Origin: Gaiellasilicea sp033857955
GTDB lineage: Bacteria > Actinomycetota > Thermoleophilia > Gaiellales > Gaiellaceae
Length of the DNA: 64,000 nt
NCBI GenBank assembly: GCA_033857955.1
Contig: JAWVCW010000020.1
Span: 9,658 to 73,657, forward strand
Reading direction: 5' to 3'
A program made the position numbers and the translations under genes. The notes beneath the pieces were generated by a model that searched no databases, was not told the DNA's origin, and saw only the letters and a program-made list of their open reading frames with translations. Positions 22,659 to 30,713 of the stretch are shown here, piece after piece; within the stretch, counting starts at the first letter, position 1, and each line of letters opens with the position of its first letter.

Positions 22659-24506
22659 ATGGCGCCGCCCAGACGAGCGCGCGCTCGCTACGTGCGCCCA
22701 CGCCGCAGCCCCGTCGAGCGGCCGATCAACGCCCGCATGGTGCGCGGGACGTGGTTGTTCGTGGCGCTGCCACTGCTTCTCGCAGCCTTCACCGTCGGCC
22801 GGCCCCAGCCGCTCCCCGCGCCGACGCTGCCGCCCGCATTCGACGCGACGACCGCCGAGCAGCTCGCACGCGAGCTCGCCCGGGACTACCCGGATCGAGG
22901 GCCAGGATCGGCCGGGAGCCTCGGCGCCGCCGGCTGGGTCTCGGATCAGCTGACCCTCTACCGCCTCGAGCTGCAGACGGACCGTTTCCAGGCGCGCATC
23001 CCCGGCCGCGGGCGAGTCGAGCTCCAGAACATCGCCGCGGTCGTGCGTGGCGACTCACAGCGCGCAATCGTGATCACCGCACACCGCGACAACAACGGTG
23101 AGGGCCGCGGCGCGAACGACAACGCCTCGGGAACGGCGGCGCTGATCGAGCTGGCACGCGCGTTTGCGCCTGCGTCCGGCTCGGCGGTGCAAACACGGCC
23201 GTCGCACACGATCGTCTTCGTCTCGACAGACGGCGGCGCCTTCGGCGCCCTCGGCGCGGCCCGGTTCGCGGAGCATTCCCCCTATCGCGCGGACGCCCTG
23301 GCGGTGATTAGCCTCGACGCGATCGCCGGTTCCGGCTCACCGCGCCTGCTGATCGCCGGAGACACGGCTCGCTCGCCGGCGACCGCGCTCGTGCGCACGG
23401 CGGCGGTTCGCGTGCTCGAGCAGTCCGGCCAGGAACCGAAGCGCGCATCGGCCCTGCGCCAGTTGCTCGACCTCGGCTTTCCGTTCACGTTCGGGGAGCA
23501 GGGCCCGTTCGTCGCCCGCGGCATTCCGGCGCTGACCCTCACAACCGTTCCGGAACGGCCCTCGGAGACCTTCGCAGACGACTCGCTCAACGCCGCGCGG
23601 CTGGGAGAGCTCGGCCGCGCCACCCAGAACCTCGTCGGGTCACTCGACGCCGGGCTCGAGCTCGCGCAGGGGACGACGAGCTACGTCTACCTCGGCGCGC
23701 GGTTCGTGCGCGGCTGGACGATCGAGCTCGCCCTTCTGACGGCGCTGCTGCCGTTCGCGATCGGAGCGATCGATCTCTTCGCCCGCTGCAGGCGCCGGCG
23801 CGTCCGTCTCGGGCCCGCCGCACGCAGCCTGCGCAGTCGTCTCCTCTTCTGGGGCTACGCCGGGCTGCTGCTCTTCGTCGCCGCAAGGCTCGGAGCCTTC
23901 CCGAACGGCGAGCCGCGGCCTCTGCCGGCGGACCGCGGTCTCTATCAGCCCTCACCGGTGGTGCTGGGCCTGCTCGGCATCCTGCTGCTGGTGGGCTGGC
24001 TCGTCGCCCGGGAGCGGCTGATTCCCCGCCGGCCGGCGCGCCTCGAAGAGGTAATCGCCGGCCACACCGTCGCGTTGCTCGCGCTTGGGCTCACCGCGCT
24101 GGTGGTGGTCGCAACGAACCCGTTCTCGTTGATCTATCTGCTGCCGTCGCTCTATGCCTGGCTCTGGCTGCCGCAGGCCCATGCCGCACACCCGGTCGCG
24201 CGCTTCGCCCTCCTCGCAATCGGCTTCACCGGGCCGCTGATCCTCACGCTCTCCTTCTCGACCCGCTTCGACCTCGGCCTCGAGGCGCCCTGGTACCTGC
24301 TCTCCCTCGTCGCGAACGGGTATGTCCCCTGGATCGCCGTACTCCTTGGCCTTGTCTGGCTCGCCGTCGGCGCCCAGCTGACGGCTCTCACCGCAGGCCG
24401 GTACGCTCCCTATTCCGACACCAAGCTCGGCGGGCCCCACAAGTCGTTCGGCGCTCTGTTCTCCCGCCGTGCAACGCCCGGGGATGCCGACGCGCTGGAA
24501 GGCTGA
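22659..24506 (+). CDS. M28-family peptidase-like membrane protein, active site degenerate
   Basis: 615 residues: an N-terminal signal/anchor (about 30-45), an M28 zinc-peptidase fold (about 55-340) and about seven C-terminal membrane helices. The ligands His in TAHRDNNGEG, Asp in GANDNASGTAAL and Asp in VISLDAIAG are kept. However, the Glu-Glu pair normally found before GxxGS is replaced (STDGGAFGALGA), and no His is seen where the last ligand is expected (PERPSETFADD). The protein may therefore bind rather than cut peptides. The ATG at 22659 is the first start after the divergent promoter region. Confidence 0.75.
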   Translation: MAPPRRARARYVRPRRSPVERPINARMVRGTWLFVALPLLLAAFTVGRPQPLPAPTLPPAFDATTAEQLARELARDYPDRGPGSAGSLGAAGWVSDQLTLYRLELQTDRFQARIPGRGRVELQNIAAVVRGDSQRAIVITAHRDNNGEGRGANDNASGTAALIELARAFAPASGSAVQTRPSHTIVFVSTDGGAFGALGAARFAEHSPYRADALAVISLDAIAGSGSPRLLIAGDTARSPATALVRTAAVRVLEQSGQEPKRASALRQLLDLGFPFTFGEQGPFVARGIPALTLTTVPERPSETFADDSLNAARLGELGRATQNLVGSLDAGLELAQGTTSYVYLGARFVRGWTIELALLTALLPFAIGAIDLFARCRRRRVRLGPAARSLRSRLLFWGYAGLLLFVAARLGAFPNGEPRPLPADRGLYQPSPVVLGLLGILLLVGWLVARERLIPRRPARLEEVIAGHTVALLALGLTALVVVATNPFSLIYLLPSLYAWLWLPQAHAAHPVARFALLAIGFTGPLILTLSFSTRFDLGLEAPWYLLSLVANGYVPWIAVLLGLVWLAVGAQLTALTAGRYAPYSDTKLGGPHKSFGALFSRRATPGDADALEG

Positions 24507-24552
24507 CTGTTACGCTCGCCCGCCTGAGGCGGCATCGGCAGCGGGAGGCACC

Positions 24553-24768
24553 TTGCCGGACTACGAGATCTGCTTCGCACACACGGGGACGTTCGACGAC
24601 GCACTGGTCGTCGGTGACGCAGTTCGCTGGGTGGGCACCGAGGTGTGGCGAGTCGAGGCGGTCGCCGGGAACCGTGCCACCGTCCGGCTCTGGCCCGACG
24701 ACGAGCCCTATCCGGCGCGCATCACGAAGTACGGACCGGGGGAGTGGCCGGAGCAGGGGGAGTCCTAG
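24553..24768 (+). CDS. Small hypothetical protein
   Basis: 71 residues, soluble, starting LPDYEICFAHTGTFDD and containing VVGDAVRWVGTEVWRVEAV, which looks like a small beta-barrel, with an acidic, Pro-rich tail. A TTG at 24553 with a ribosome site GGGAGG three bases away fixes the start; the frame is open further upstream without an equal site. It lies 46 bases after the M28-like gene. Function unknown. A 50-residue protein at 36617-36769 has a similar build (a GDSVTYQGRRYVLRGL core). Confidence 0.55.
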   Translation: MPDYEICFAHTGTFDDALVVGDAVRWVGTEVWRVEAVAGNRATVRLWPDDEPYPARITKYGPGEWPEQGES

Positions 24769-24797
24769 CCCGGCGGCCGGAAGCGGTCAGGCCCGGG

Positions 24798-24947
24798 CTA
24801 GCTGGTCGAGTTCGTCGTCATTCGGGCAGTCCCGCTGCGCTCACCCCACTGCCGGAGCGCTTCACCGGCTCGGGCGAAGCCGCCGAGCCCCCGGAAGAGT
24901 CCGAGAACGACAACGTAGAGGATCAGAATGACGATCCAGTCTCGCAT
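24798..24947 (-). CDS. Small single-span membrane protein
   Basis: 49 residues: MRDWIVILILYVVVLGLF forms one membrane helix, followed by a Gly/Arg-rich amphipathic part (RGLGGFARAGEALRQWGERSG). A textbook ribosome site AAAGGAGG lies 4 bases before the ATG at 24947. Topology resembles the twin-arginine translocase component TatA (short helix, FRGLGG hinge, amphipathic helix), although it is shorter, so this is a suggestion only. It lies just after moeA on the same strand. Confidence 0.6.
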   Translation of the reverse strand: MRDWIVILILYVVVLGLFRGLGGFARAGEALRQWGERSGTARMTTNSTS

Positions 24948-24971
24948 CGTGCCTCCTTTGGCTCCTCGAGC

Positions 24972-26174
24972 CTAGCTCAGCCGGAGATAGCGGGCGGCCT
25001 CGCCCGCTGCGAGCTCACCCTCGCCGGCGGGCACGAGCACGAGGGCGTCCGCTCCGGCGGCGCGCGCGATCATGTGCGACTCCTGGCCGGTCACCGGGTC
25101 GAGCACGAACTCGTCGCCGTCACGGGCCCTGCGCGCGCGCACGAGCTCGTCCCGCGTGGCGTTTCGCCGCACCGAGGCCGCGAGACGGGCGGTTTCGTAG
25201 ACCGGACCCGGACTCGGATCTCCCTGGAGCGCCCGCAACACCGGCCGGACGAAGAGCTCGACTGCGACGAGCGCCGAGACGGGGTTGCCCGGCAGACCGA
25301 AGACGAGGGTTGAGCCGCGCGTGGCGAACGCAATCGGTTTGCCGGGCCGGACGGCGACCCCCCAGAAGTCCTCCTCGGCGCCGAGTTCGGCCAGGATCCG
25401 GCGGACGAGATCGTGCGGTCCGACCGACACGCCGCCGGAGCTGACGAGGACATCGGCCTCGAGCCCCCACTCCAGTGCGCGGCGGTGCTCCTCCTCGTCG
25501 TCGGCGACCGGGCCGATCCGATCGACCCGAGCGCCGGCGGCCTCGAAGGCTGCCACGAGCATCGGGCCGTTCGACTCGTAGATCTGACCCGGGTCGAGCG
25601 GCTCTCCCGGCGGGCGCAGCTCCGTGCCCGTGCTCAACACCACAACCCTCGGTCGCCTGGCGCACGAGACCTCCGCGATCCCTGCGGCGGCAAGCGCCCC
25701 GACCTGCGCGGCGCCGAGCACGGTCCCGGCAGCGAGTAGTGCGTCTCCGGCGCGCACGTCTCCTCCGATCGGCCGTATGTGCGCTCCCGTCGCAACCGCC
25801 TCGGGTACGTGCACGCGGTTGTCTATCGCGACAACGTTTTCGATCGGGACAACGGCGTCGGCTCCTTCCGGAACCGTGCCGCCGGTAGAGATCTCCATCG
25901 CCTCGCCAGCTTCGAGCGGCCGCTCGGCGGGCAGCCCGGCGGCGATCCGGAAGACGATCGGCAATTCTCCCGGGACGTCCGCCGCCCTGATCGCAAAACC
26001 GTCCATTGCGGAGCTCGGAAACGGCGGCAAGTCGATGAGCGACGCGACGTCCTGCGCGAGAACGCGGCCCGCGGCCTCGGCCAGCGGAACAGGCTCGGGC
26101 TCGAGCGGCCGGGCCCGCGCCAGGACACGCGCGAGCGCTTCCTCGATCGACAGCAACGGGGGCATCGGGCACAT
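24972..26174 (-). CDS. moeA: Molybdopterin molybdotransferase
   Basis: MoeA inserts molybdate into adenylylated molybdopterin. 400 residues with SIEEALARVLARARPLEPE at the start, PPFPSSAMDGFAIRAAD, the central MPT-binding motif VLSTGTELRPPGEPLDPGQIYESN, LVSSGGVSVGPHDLVR and FGLPGNPVSALVAVELF. ATG at 26174 or at 26165 may be used. Only 12 bases separate it from the divergent glycosyltransferase. Confidence 0.95.
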   Translation of the reverse strand: MCPMPPLLSIEEALARVLARARPLEPEPVPLAEAAGRVLAQDVASLIDLPPFPSSAMDGFAIRAADVPGELPIVFRIAAGLPAERPLEAGEAMEISTGGTVPEGADAVVPIENVVAIDNRVHVPEAVATGAHIRPIGGDVRAGDALLAAGTVLGAAQVGALAAAGIAEVSCARRPRVVVLSTGTELRPPGEPLDPGQIYESNGPMLVAAFEAAGARVDRIGPVADDEEEHRRALEWGLEADVLVSSGGVSVGPHDLVRRILAELGAEEDFWGVAVRPGKPIAFATRGSTLVFGLPGNPVSALVAVELFVRPVLRALQGDPSPGPVYETARLAASVRRNATRDELVRARRARDGDEFVLDPVTGQESHMIARAAGADALVLVPAGEGELAAGEAARYLRLS

Positions 26175-26179
26175 ACGCT
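26174..26179 (+). promoter_or_regulatory. -10 box TACGCT of a probable leaderless mRNA
   Basis: TACGCT ends 7 bases before the GTG at 26187. With only 12 bases between divergent starts, the upstream promoter elements must lie within moeA. Confidence 0.5.
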
Positions 26180-26186
26180 AACGGGC

Positions 26187-27125
26187 GTGATCTCGGTGAT
26201 CGTTCCGGTACACGACGAAGAGCGCAGCGTCGCCCTCCTGCACGACGAGCTCACGTCGGCGCTCGGGCAGCTCGACGAGCCCTGGGAGGCCGTCTTCGTC
26301 GACGACGGCTCCACGGACGGAACCTTTGCTGCGCTGACGCGCCTGCATGCGGCACACGAGAACGTGCGCGTCGTTCGGCTTCGCCGCAACTTCGGCAAGG
26401 CGGCCGCGCTACAGGCGGGCTTCGAGGAGGCGCAGGGCGACATCGTCGTCACGATCGACGGCGATCTCCAGGACGACCCGGCCGAGATCCCGCGCCTGCT
26501 CGCAAAGCTCGAGGAGGGATTCGACCTCGTCTCCGGCTGGAAGACGAAGCGCCGCGATCCGCTGACCCGGCGCATTCCGTCGCGAATCTTCAACGGCGTG
26601 ACGGGGCGTCTCTCGGGCGTCCGCTTGCACGATCTGAACTGCGGACTGAAGGCCTTCCGCGCGGAGGTCGTGAGGGGCATGCCCGTCTACGGCGAGCTCC
26701 ATCGCTTCATCCCGGTGCTCGCGCACTACCGTGGGTTTCGCGTCGCAGAGCTGCCGGTGAACCACAGGCCACGCGAGCACGGCCGCTCGCGGTACGGCAT
26801 GGAGCGGTACGTGCGCGGCTTCCTCGACCTGCTGACGGTGACCTTCATGGGCCGCTACCGGCACCGGCCGCTGCATCTCTTCGGCGGGCTCGGACTGCTG
26901 CTCGGCGCCGTCGGCACGATCGTCCTCCTCTACCTCACGGCGCTCAAGCTGACGGGCGAGGCGATCGGCCACCGCCCGCTGCTGACGCTCGGCGTCCTGC
27001 TCGTCGTGGTCGGCGTGCAGCTCCTCTCACTCGGGCTCGTCAGCGAGCTGATCGCCAGCCACCACGAGGAGCGCACCGGCGGCGGCCGGACGACCGAGCT
27101 GCACGTGGACGAGATCCTGCGCTGA
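26187..27125 (+). CDS. Family 2 glycosyltransferase, polyprenyl-phosphate sugar type
   Basis: 312 residues: a GT-A domain (ISVIVPVHDEERSV, FVDDGSTDGT, nucleotide-metal motif TIDGDLQDDPAEI) and two C-terminal membrane helices (about 230-250 and 262-285), the build of dolichol/undecaprenyl-phosphate mannosyl- or glucosyltransferases. The product would be a lipid-linked sugar used by outer-face glycosyltransferases such as those nearby at 28-31 kb. The GTG at 26187 begins right at the conserved strand. A second glycosyltransferase follows after 2 bases. Confidence 0.88.
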   Translation: MISVIVPVHDEERSVALLHDELTSALGQLDEPWEAVFVDDGSTDGTFAALTRLHAAHENVRVVRLRRNFGKAAALQAGFEEAQGDIVVTIDGDLQDDPAEIPRLLAKLEEGFDLVSGWKTKRRDPLTRRIPSRIFNGVTGRLSGVRLHDLNCGLKAFRAEVVRGMPVYGELHRFIPVLAHYRGFRVAELPVNHRPREHGRSRYGMERYVRGFLDLLTVTFMGRYRHRPLHLFGGLGLLLGAVGTIVLLYLTALKLTGEAIGHRPLLTLGVLLVVVGVQLLSLGLVSELIASHHEERTGGGRTTELHVDEILR

Positions 27126-27127
27126 GC

Positions 27128-28201
27128 TTGAGGGTTCTCTACTTCGGCACGTATGAGCGCGACTACCCGCGGAACGCGCAGGTGATCTCGTGCCTTCGCG
27201 GCGCCGGGGTCGACGTCGTCGAGTGGCACGCGAGCGTGTGGGAGCGCCAACGGCACAATTGGTCGCTCGGGATCGAGGCCGCGGCGCGACTCGGGCTCGC
27301 CGAGGCGCGGCTTCTGCGCGACAGACGCCGTGAGGTCTTCGACGCGATGATCGTGGGCTATCCCGGCCACTTCGATCTGCCCGCCGCCAAGCGCGTCGCA
27401 CGCGGCAGGCCGGTGATCTTCAACCCGCTCGTGTCCCTCCACGAGACGCTCGTCGAGGATCGCCGCCGCTTCGCACCCGAGTCGGCCGCGGCCCGCGTGC
27501 TGCGCCGCGTCGACCGGATCGCGCTCCGGCACGCGGACCTCGTCGTCGCAGACACGGAGCAGAACGCGCGACATCTCGCCGGGCTCGCAGACCTGCCCCG
27601 CGAACGCCTGGCAGTCTGCTTCGTCGGCGCCGAGGAGCGGCTCTTTCAACCCGGCTGGCAGCCGCCGGGACGCTTCCACGCACTCTTCGTCGGCAAGCTG
27701 ATCCCGCTGCACGGGCTCGAGACGATCCTCGCGGCTGCGCGGCTTGCTCCCGAGATCCCCTTCCGAATCGTCGGCAATGGTCAGCTCGACGCGCTCCTGC
27801 TCCAACGGCCGCCGAACGTCGAATGGGTCGAGTGGATGGACTACGAGCGGCTGCCGGAGGAGATCCAGCGCGCGGGCTGCGCGCTCGGAGTCTTCGGAAC
27901 CTCGGCCAAGGCAAGCCGTGTCATCCCGAACAAGGCCTTCCAGGCGCTCGCGTGCGGAACACCTCTCGTCACCGCCGACACACCGGCCGCGCGCGAGCTA
28001 CTCCGAGACGGCGAGAGCGCGCTGCTCGTGCCGCCGGGCGATCCCGAGGCTCTGGTCGCGGCCGTGAGGCGCCTCGCAGGCGAGCCGGAGCTCGCGCTGA
28101 CCATCGGCGCGGGCGGCCTCGCCGCCTACCGTGCGCAGGCGAGCGAGCGGGTGCTCGGCGAGCGGTGGCGTGGCGTCGTCGAACGCCTCGCCGGCCGTTG
28201 A
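27128..28201 (+). CDS. Family 1-like glycosyltransferase
   Basis: 357 residues with a GT-B fold: N-terminal RVLYFGTYERDYPRNAQVIS, C-terminal ALFVGKLIPLHGLETILAAA and the donor-site region GVFGTSAKASRVIPNKAFQALACGTPLV with an acidic residue in TPAARELLRDGESALLVPPGD. It is probably a cytoplasmic transferase for a cell-surface glycan. TTG start at 27128, 2 bases after the preceding gene; the stop overlaps the next ATG (TGATG type). Substrate unknown. Confidence 0.85.
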   Translation: MRVLYFGTYERDYPRNAQVISCLRGAGVDVVEWHASVWERQRHNWSLGIEAAARLGLAEARLLRDRRREVFDAMIVGYPGHFDLPAAKRVARGRPVIFNPLVSLHETLVEDRRRFAPESAAARVLRRVDRIALRHADLVVADTEQNARHLAGLADLPRERLAVCFVGAEERLFQPGWQPPGRFHALFVGKLIPLHGLETILAAARLAPEIPFRIVGNGQLDALLLQRPPNVEWVEWMDYERLPEEIQRAGCALGVFGTSAKASRVIPNKAFQALACGTPLVTADTPAARELLRDGESALLVPPGDPEALVAAVRRLAGEPELALTIGAGGLAAYRAQASERVLGERWRGVVERLAGR

Positions 28202-29493
28202 TGCCCGTCGCCGCCGTCTGGCTCGCAGCGGCCGCCTTTGCGGGCGTCTTCGGCACGGCGGCCGTCCTTCGGCACCGCGCGTTCGAGAGCGGGCGCTTCG
28301 ACCTCGGGAACATGACGCAGGCCGTCTGGTCGACTGCGAACGGCGACTTCCTCTCCGTCACCGACGTCCACGGAGAGCAGATCTCCCGGCTCGGCTCGCA
28401 CTTCGATCCGATCCTGGCCGCGCTCGCACCACTCTGGTGGCTGTGGCCGGATCCCGAGTTGCTGCTCGTCGTGCAGGCGATCGCCGTTGCCGCAGGCGCG
28501 ATCCCGATCTACTGGCTCGCCCGCAAGCACCTGGACTCGGATGCGCCGGCCGCTGCGCTCGCCATTGCCTATCTGCTCTACCCGCCGGTGCAGTGGCTGA
28601 CTCTCAGCGACTTCCATCCGGTGGCGCTCGCGTGCCCGCTGCTGCTGTACGCCTGGTGGCATCTCGACGAGAGACACCTCTGGTCCTTCGCTCTACTGGC
28701 CGCGGCGGCGATCGCGGCGAAGGAGCACGTCGGCCTCGCCGTCGCTGCGATGGGCGTCTGGTACGCCGTCCGGTACCGTTCACCGCGCAGGGGCGTCGCG
28801 ATCGCCGTCCTGGGGGGCGCCGCAGCGCTGCTCGCAACGCTCGTCATCGTGCCTCACTTCGCGCCTGCTGGATCGTCGGCGTTCGAGAGCCGGTACGACT
28901 CGCCCTCGCTCGACGGCCGCGACCTCAGCTACCTCGCCGCGCTGCTGTTCCCGCTCGCGTTCCTGCCGCTCGCCGCACCGCTCGCGGCACTGGCCGCCGC
29001 GCCGGAGATCGGACTCAACCTGCTCTCTTCGACGCTCACGCAGACGTCGGTGAAGACGCACTACGCCGCTGTGGCAGTGCCCGCGCTCTTTGCCGCGACG
29101 ATCTTCGGCGCGGCCCGGCTGGGGCCTCGGCTCGCCTACTTCGCCGTCGCGATGGCGCTCGCCGGGATGCTCCTGCTCGGCCCGCTGGGTCGTGTCAACC
29201 TCGCTGCCGACGAACGCGACGCAGCGGCACGGCGCGCGCTCGCGGTCGTCCCCGCCGGCGTGCCCGTCAGCGCGACGAACACCCTGGGCGCGCACCTCTC
29301 CGACCGGCGGCGGATCTTCAGCTTCCCGCTCCTGCGCGAAGCGAGGTGGGTCGTCGTCGACGAGCAGCGACTCACGTTCCTCGACAGCCTGAAGCCCGGG
29401 CGCTCGAAGGCCGCGCTGGCGAAGCTCCGGCGCGACCCGGGCTGGCGGCCTGTGTTCGTCCAGGACGGCGTACTCGTCTTCAGGCACCGCTAG
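28201..29493 (+). CDS. DUF2079-family polytopic membrane protein
   Basis: 430 residues with about ten membrane helices and DUF2079 hallmarks: FDLGNMTQAVWSTANGDF, GSHFDPILAALAPLWWL and PPVQWLTLSDFHPVALA. The family resembles GT-C glycosyltransferases, with an Asp in the first outer loop (RFDLGN), so transfer of a lipid-linked sugar is plausible but unproven. The ATG overlaps the previous stop. The 3' end overlaps the convergent gene by 4 bases. Confidence 0.82.
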   Translation: MPVAAVWLAAAAFAGVFGTAAVLRHRAFESGRFDLGNMTQAVWSTANGDFLSVTDVHGEQISRLGSHFDPILAALAPLWWLWPDPELLLVVQAIAVAAGAIPIYWLARKHLDSDAPAAALAIAYLLYPPVQWLTLSDFHPVALACPLLLYAWWHLDERHLWSFALLAAAAIAAKEHVGLAVAAMGVWYAVRYRSPRRGVAIAVLGGAAALLATLVIVPHFAPAGSSAFESRYDSPSLDGRDLSYLAALLFPLAFLPLAAPLAALAAAPEIGLNLLSSTLTQTSVKTHYAAVAVPALFAATIFGAARLGPRLAYFAVAMALAGMLLLGPLGRVNLAADERDAAARRALAVVPAGVPVSATNTLGAHLSDRRRIFSFPLLREARWVVVDEQRLTFLDSLKPGRSKAALAKLRRDPGWRPVFVQDGVLVFRHR

Positions 29494-30713
29494 AGCGGGA
29501 TGGTCTGCGGCAGCAGGTAGGCGCAGAACCCGAGCGCGAGCAGCTGCGCGCGACGATCCTCCTCGGCGGCCGCAAGGGGCAGCGCCCAGATTGCGTACCA
29601 GGGCGTGAGGTAGGGCGTGGTCGCGAGCAACAGGCAACCTGCCAGCCCCAAGCGCGTGCGTCCGCGCCACGCCTCGCGCACGAGCCAGGCGAGGCCGGCC
29701 GCAAGCGCCGCTACCGCGAGGCCGAGCGCGACCGCATGGGGGACGCCGAGCTGTTCGAGCCGGTGCGGCAGCGCATAGCTCGTCTGGCTCTCGGCGTTCC
29801 GGGCGAGCGGGCCGATCGCCCGCAGCCAGTCGAAGCCGTAGCGCCACGTGGCGAGCGCGAGCACGAGGATCGCGGCGGCGGCGAAGCCCGCGTGGCTGAC
29901 CCGCCGGCGGGCAGTTCGCGCCTCGATGACGCGGAGCGCGAAGAAGACGAGCGGAATCCACTTGATCAGGACGGCAACCGCCCAGGCCGCGCCGGCGAGT
30001 CCCCTGCGGCCGGTGGCAGCGAGCACGAGCGCACCGAGCGTGAGCGCCACGAACAGCGAGTCGTTGTGGCCGCCGCCTGCGAAGTGGATCGCGAGGAGAG
30101 GGTTCCAGCCGACGAGTGCCGCGGCGTACGGGCGGTCTCGCGCGAGCCTCGCTGCGAGCATGACGCAGGCGAGAACCGCGAGCGCAGCCAGCGTCTTGAA
30201 GATCCACGCGGCCGCTGCACTCGACGAGCCGGAGACGAGCGCGACGACCTCCGTCAGGAGCGTGAAGGCCGGCCCGTACACCGACGTCGTCTCGCGCCAA
30301 GCCGCCCCGGCGTCGTCATACGCCGGGTCGTCGGGAAACTCGCTCGGTGTGTCGACGTAGGGATTGCCGTCGTGCACAGCCGCGATCCGGCCGTACTCCC
30401 AGTAGGCCCAGGCGTCGGTCGAGAGGAGCAGCGGCCCGGCAAGGGGGAGCAGCTGGATCACGACCGCCGCGACGAGCACTGCGCGGAGCACCGGGGGTCT
30501 GCGCCGTGCGAGCAGCAGAGCGCCGAGGTAGGTCGCGAACGCTGTGACAAGCAGTGCGAGGAAGAGAATCCCAAGCCGGCCACCGTCCGCCCGGCCCGCG
30601 TCGGCGGGGACGATCGGAGCTCTCTCGACCCACGCGCACGCGACGCAGCCTGCGACGAGCAGGGCGACGGCGGCCGCTGCGAGCAGGGCCCCGCGTGGCC
30701 GTCGCCCGGTCAG
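29490..30713 (-). CDS. GT87-like membrane mannosyltransferase, probable CTG start
   Basis: About 407 residues with ten or more helices and GT-C features: an early outer-loop Asp (LLLSTDAWAYWEYGRIA), NPYVDTPSEFP, GWNPLLAIHFAGGGHNDSLF and LIKWIPLVFF, as in actinobacterial polyprenol-phosphate-mannose-dependent transferases. The first helix needs an N-terminus at about 30713, but no ATG, GTG or TTG lies in frame between there and deep inside the PBP gene, and the next one is after the second helix. A CTG at 30713 overlaps the PBP stop (CTGA), like the ATGA overlaps elsewhere, and is the likely start. Confidence 0.78.
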   Translation of the reverse strand: MTGRRPRGALLAAAAVALLVAGCVACAWVERAPIVPADAGRADGGRLGILFLALLVTAFATYLGALLLARRRPPVLRAVLVAAVVIQLLPLAGPLLLSTDAWAYWEYGRIAAVHDGNPYVDTPSEFPDDPAYDDAGAAWRETTSVYGPAFTLLTEVVALVSGSSSAAAAWIFKTLAALAVLACVMLAARLARDRPYAAALVGWNPLLAIHFAGGGHNDSLFVALTLGALVLAATGRRGLAGAAWAVAVLIKWIPLVFFALRVIEARTARRRVSHAGFAAAAILVLALATWRYGFDWLRAIGPLARNAESQTSYALPHRLEQLGVPHAVALGLAVAALAAGLAWLVREAWRGRTRLGLAGCLLLATTPYLTPWYAIWALPLAAAEEDRRAQLLALGFCAYLLPQTIPL

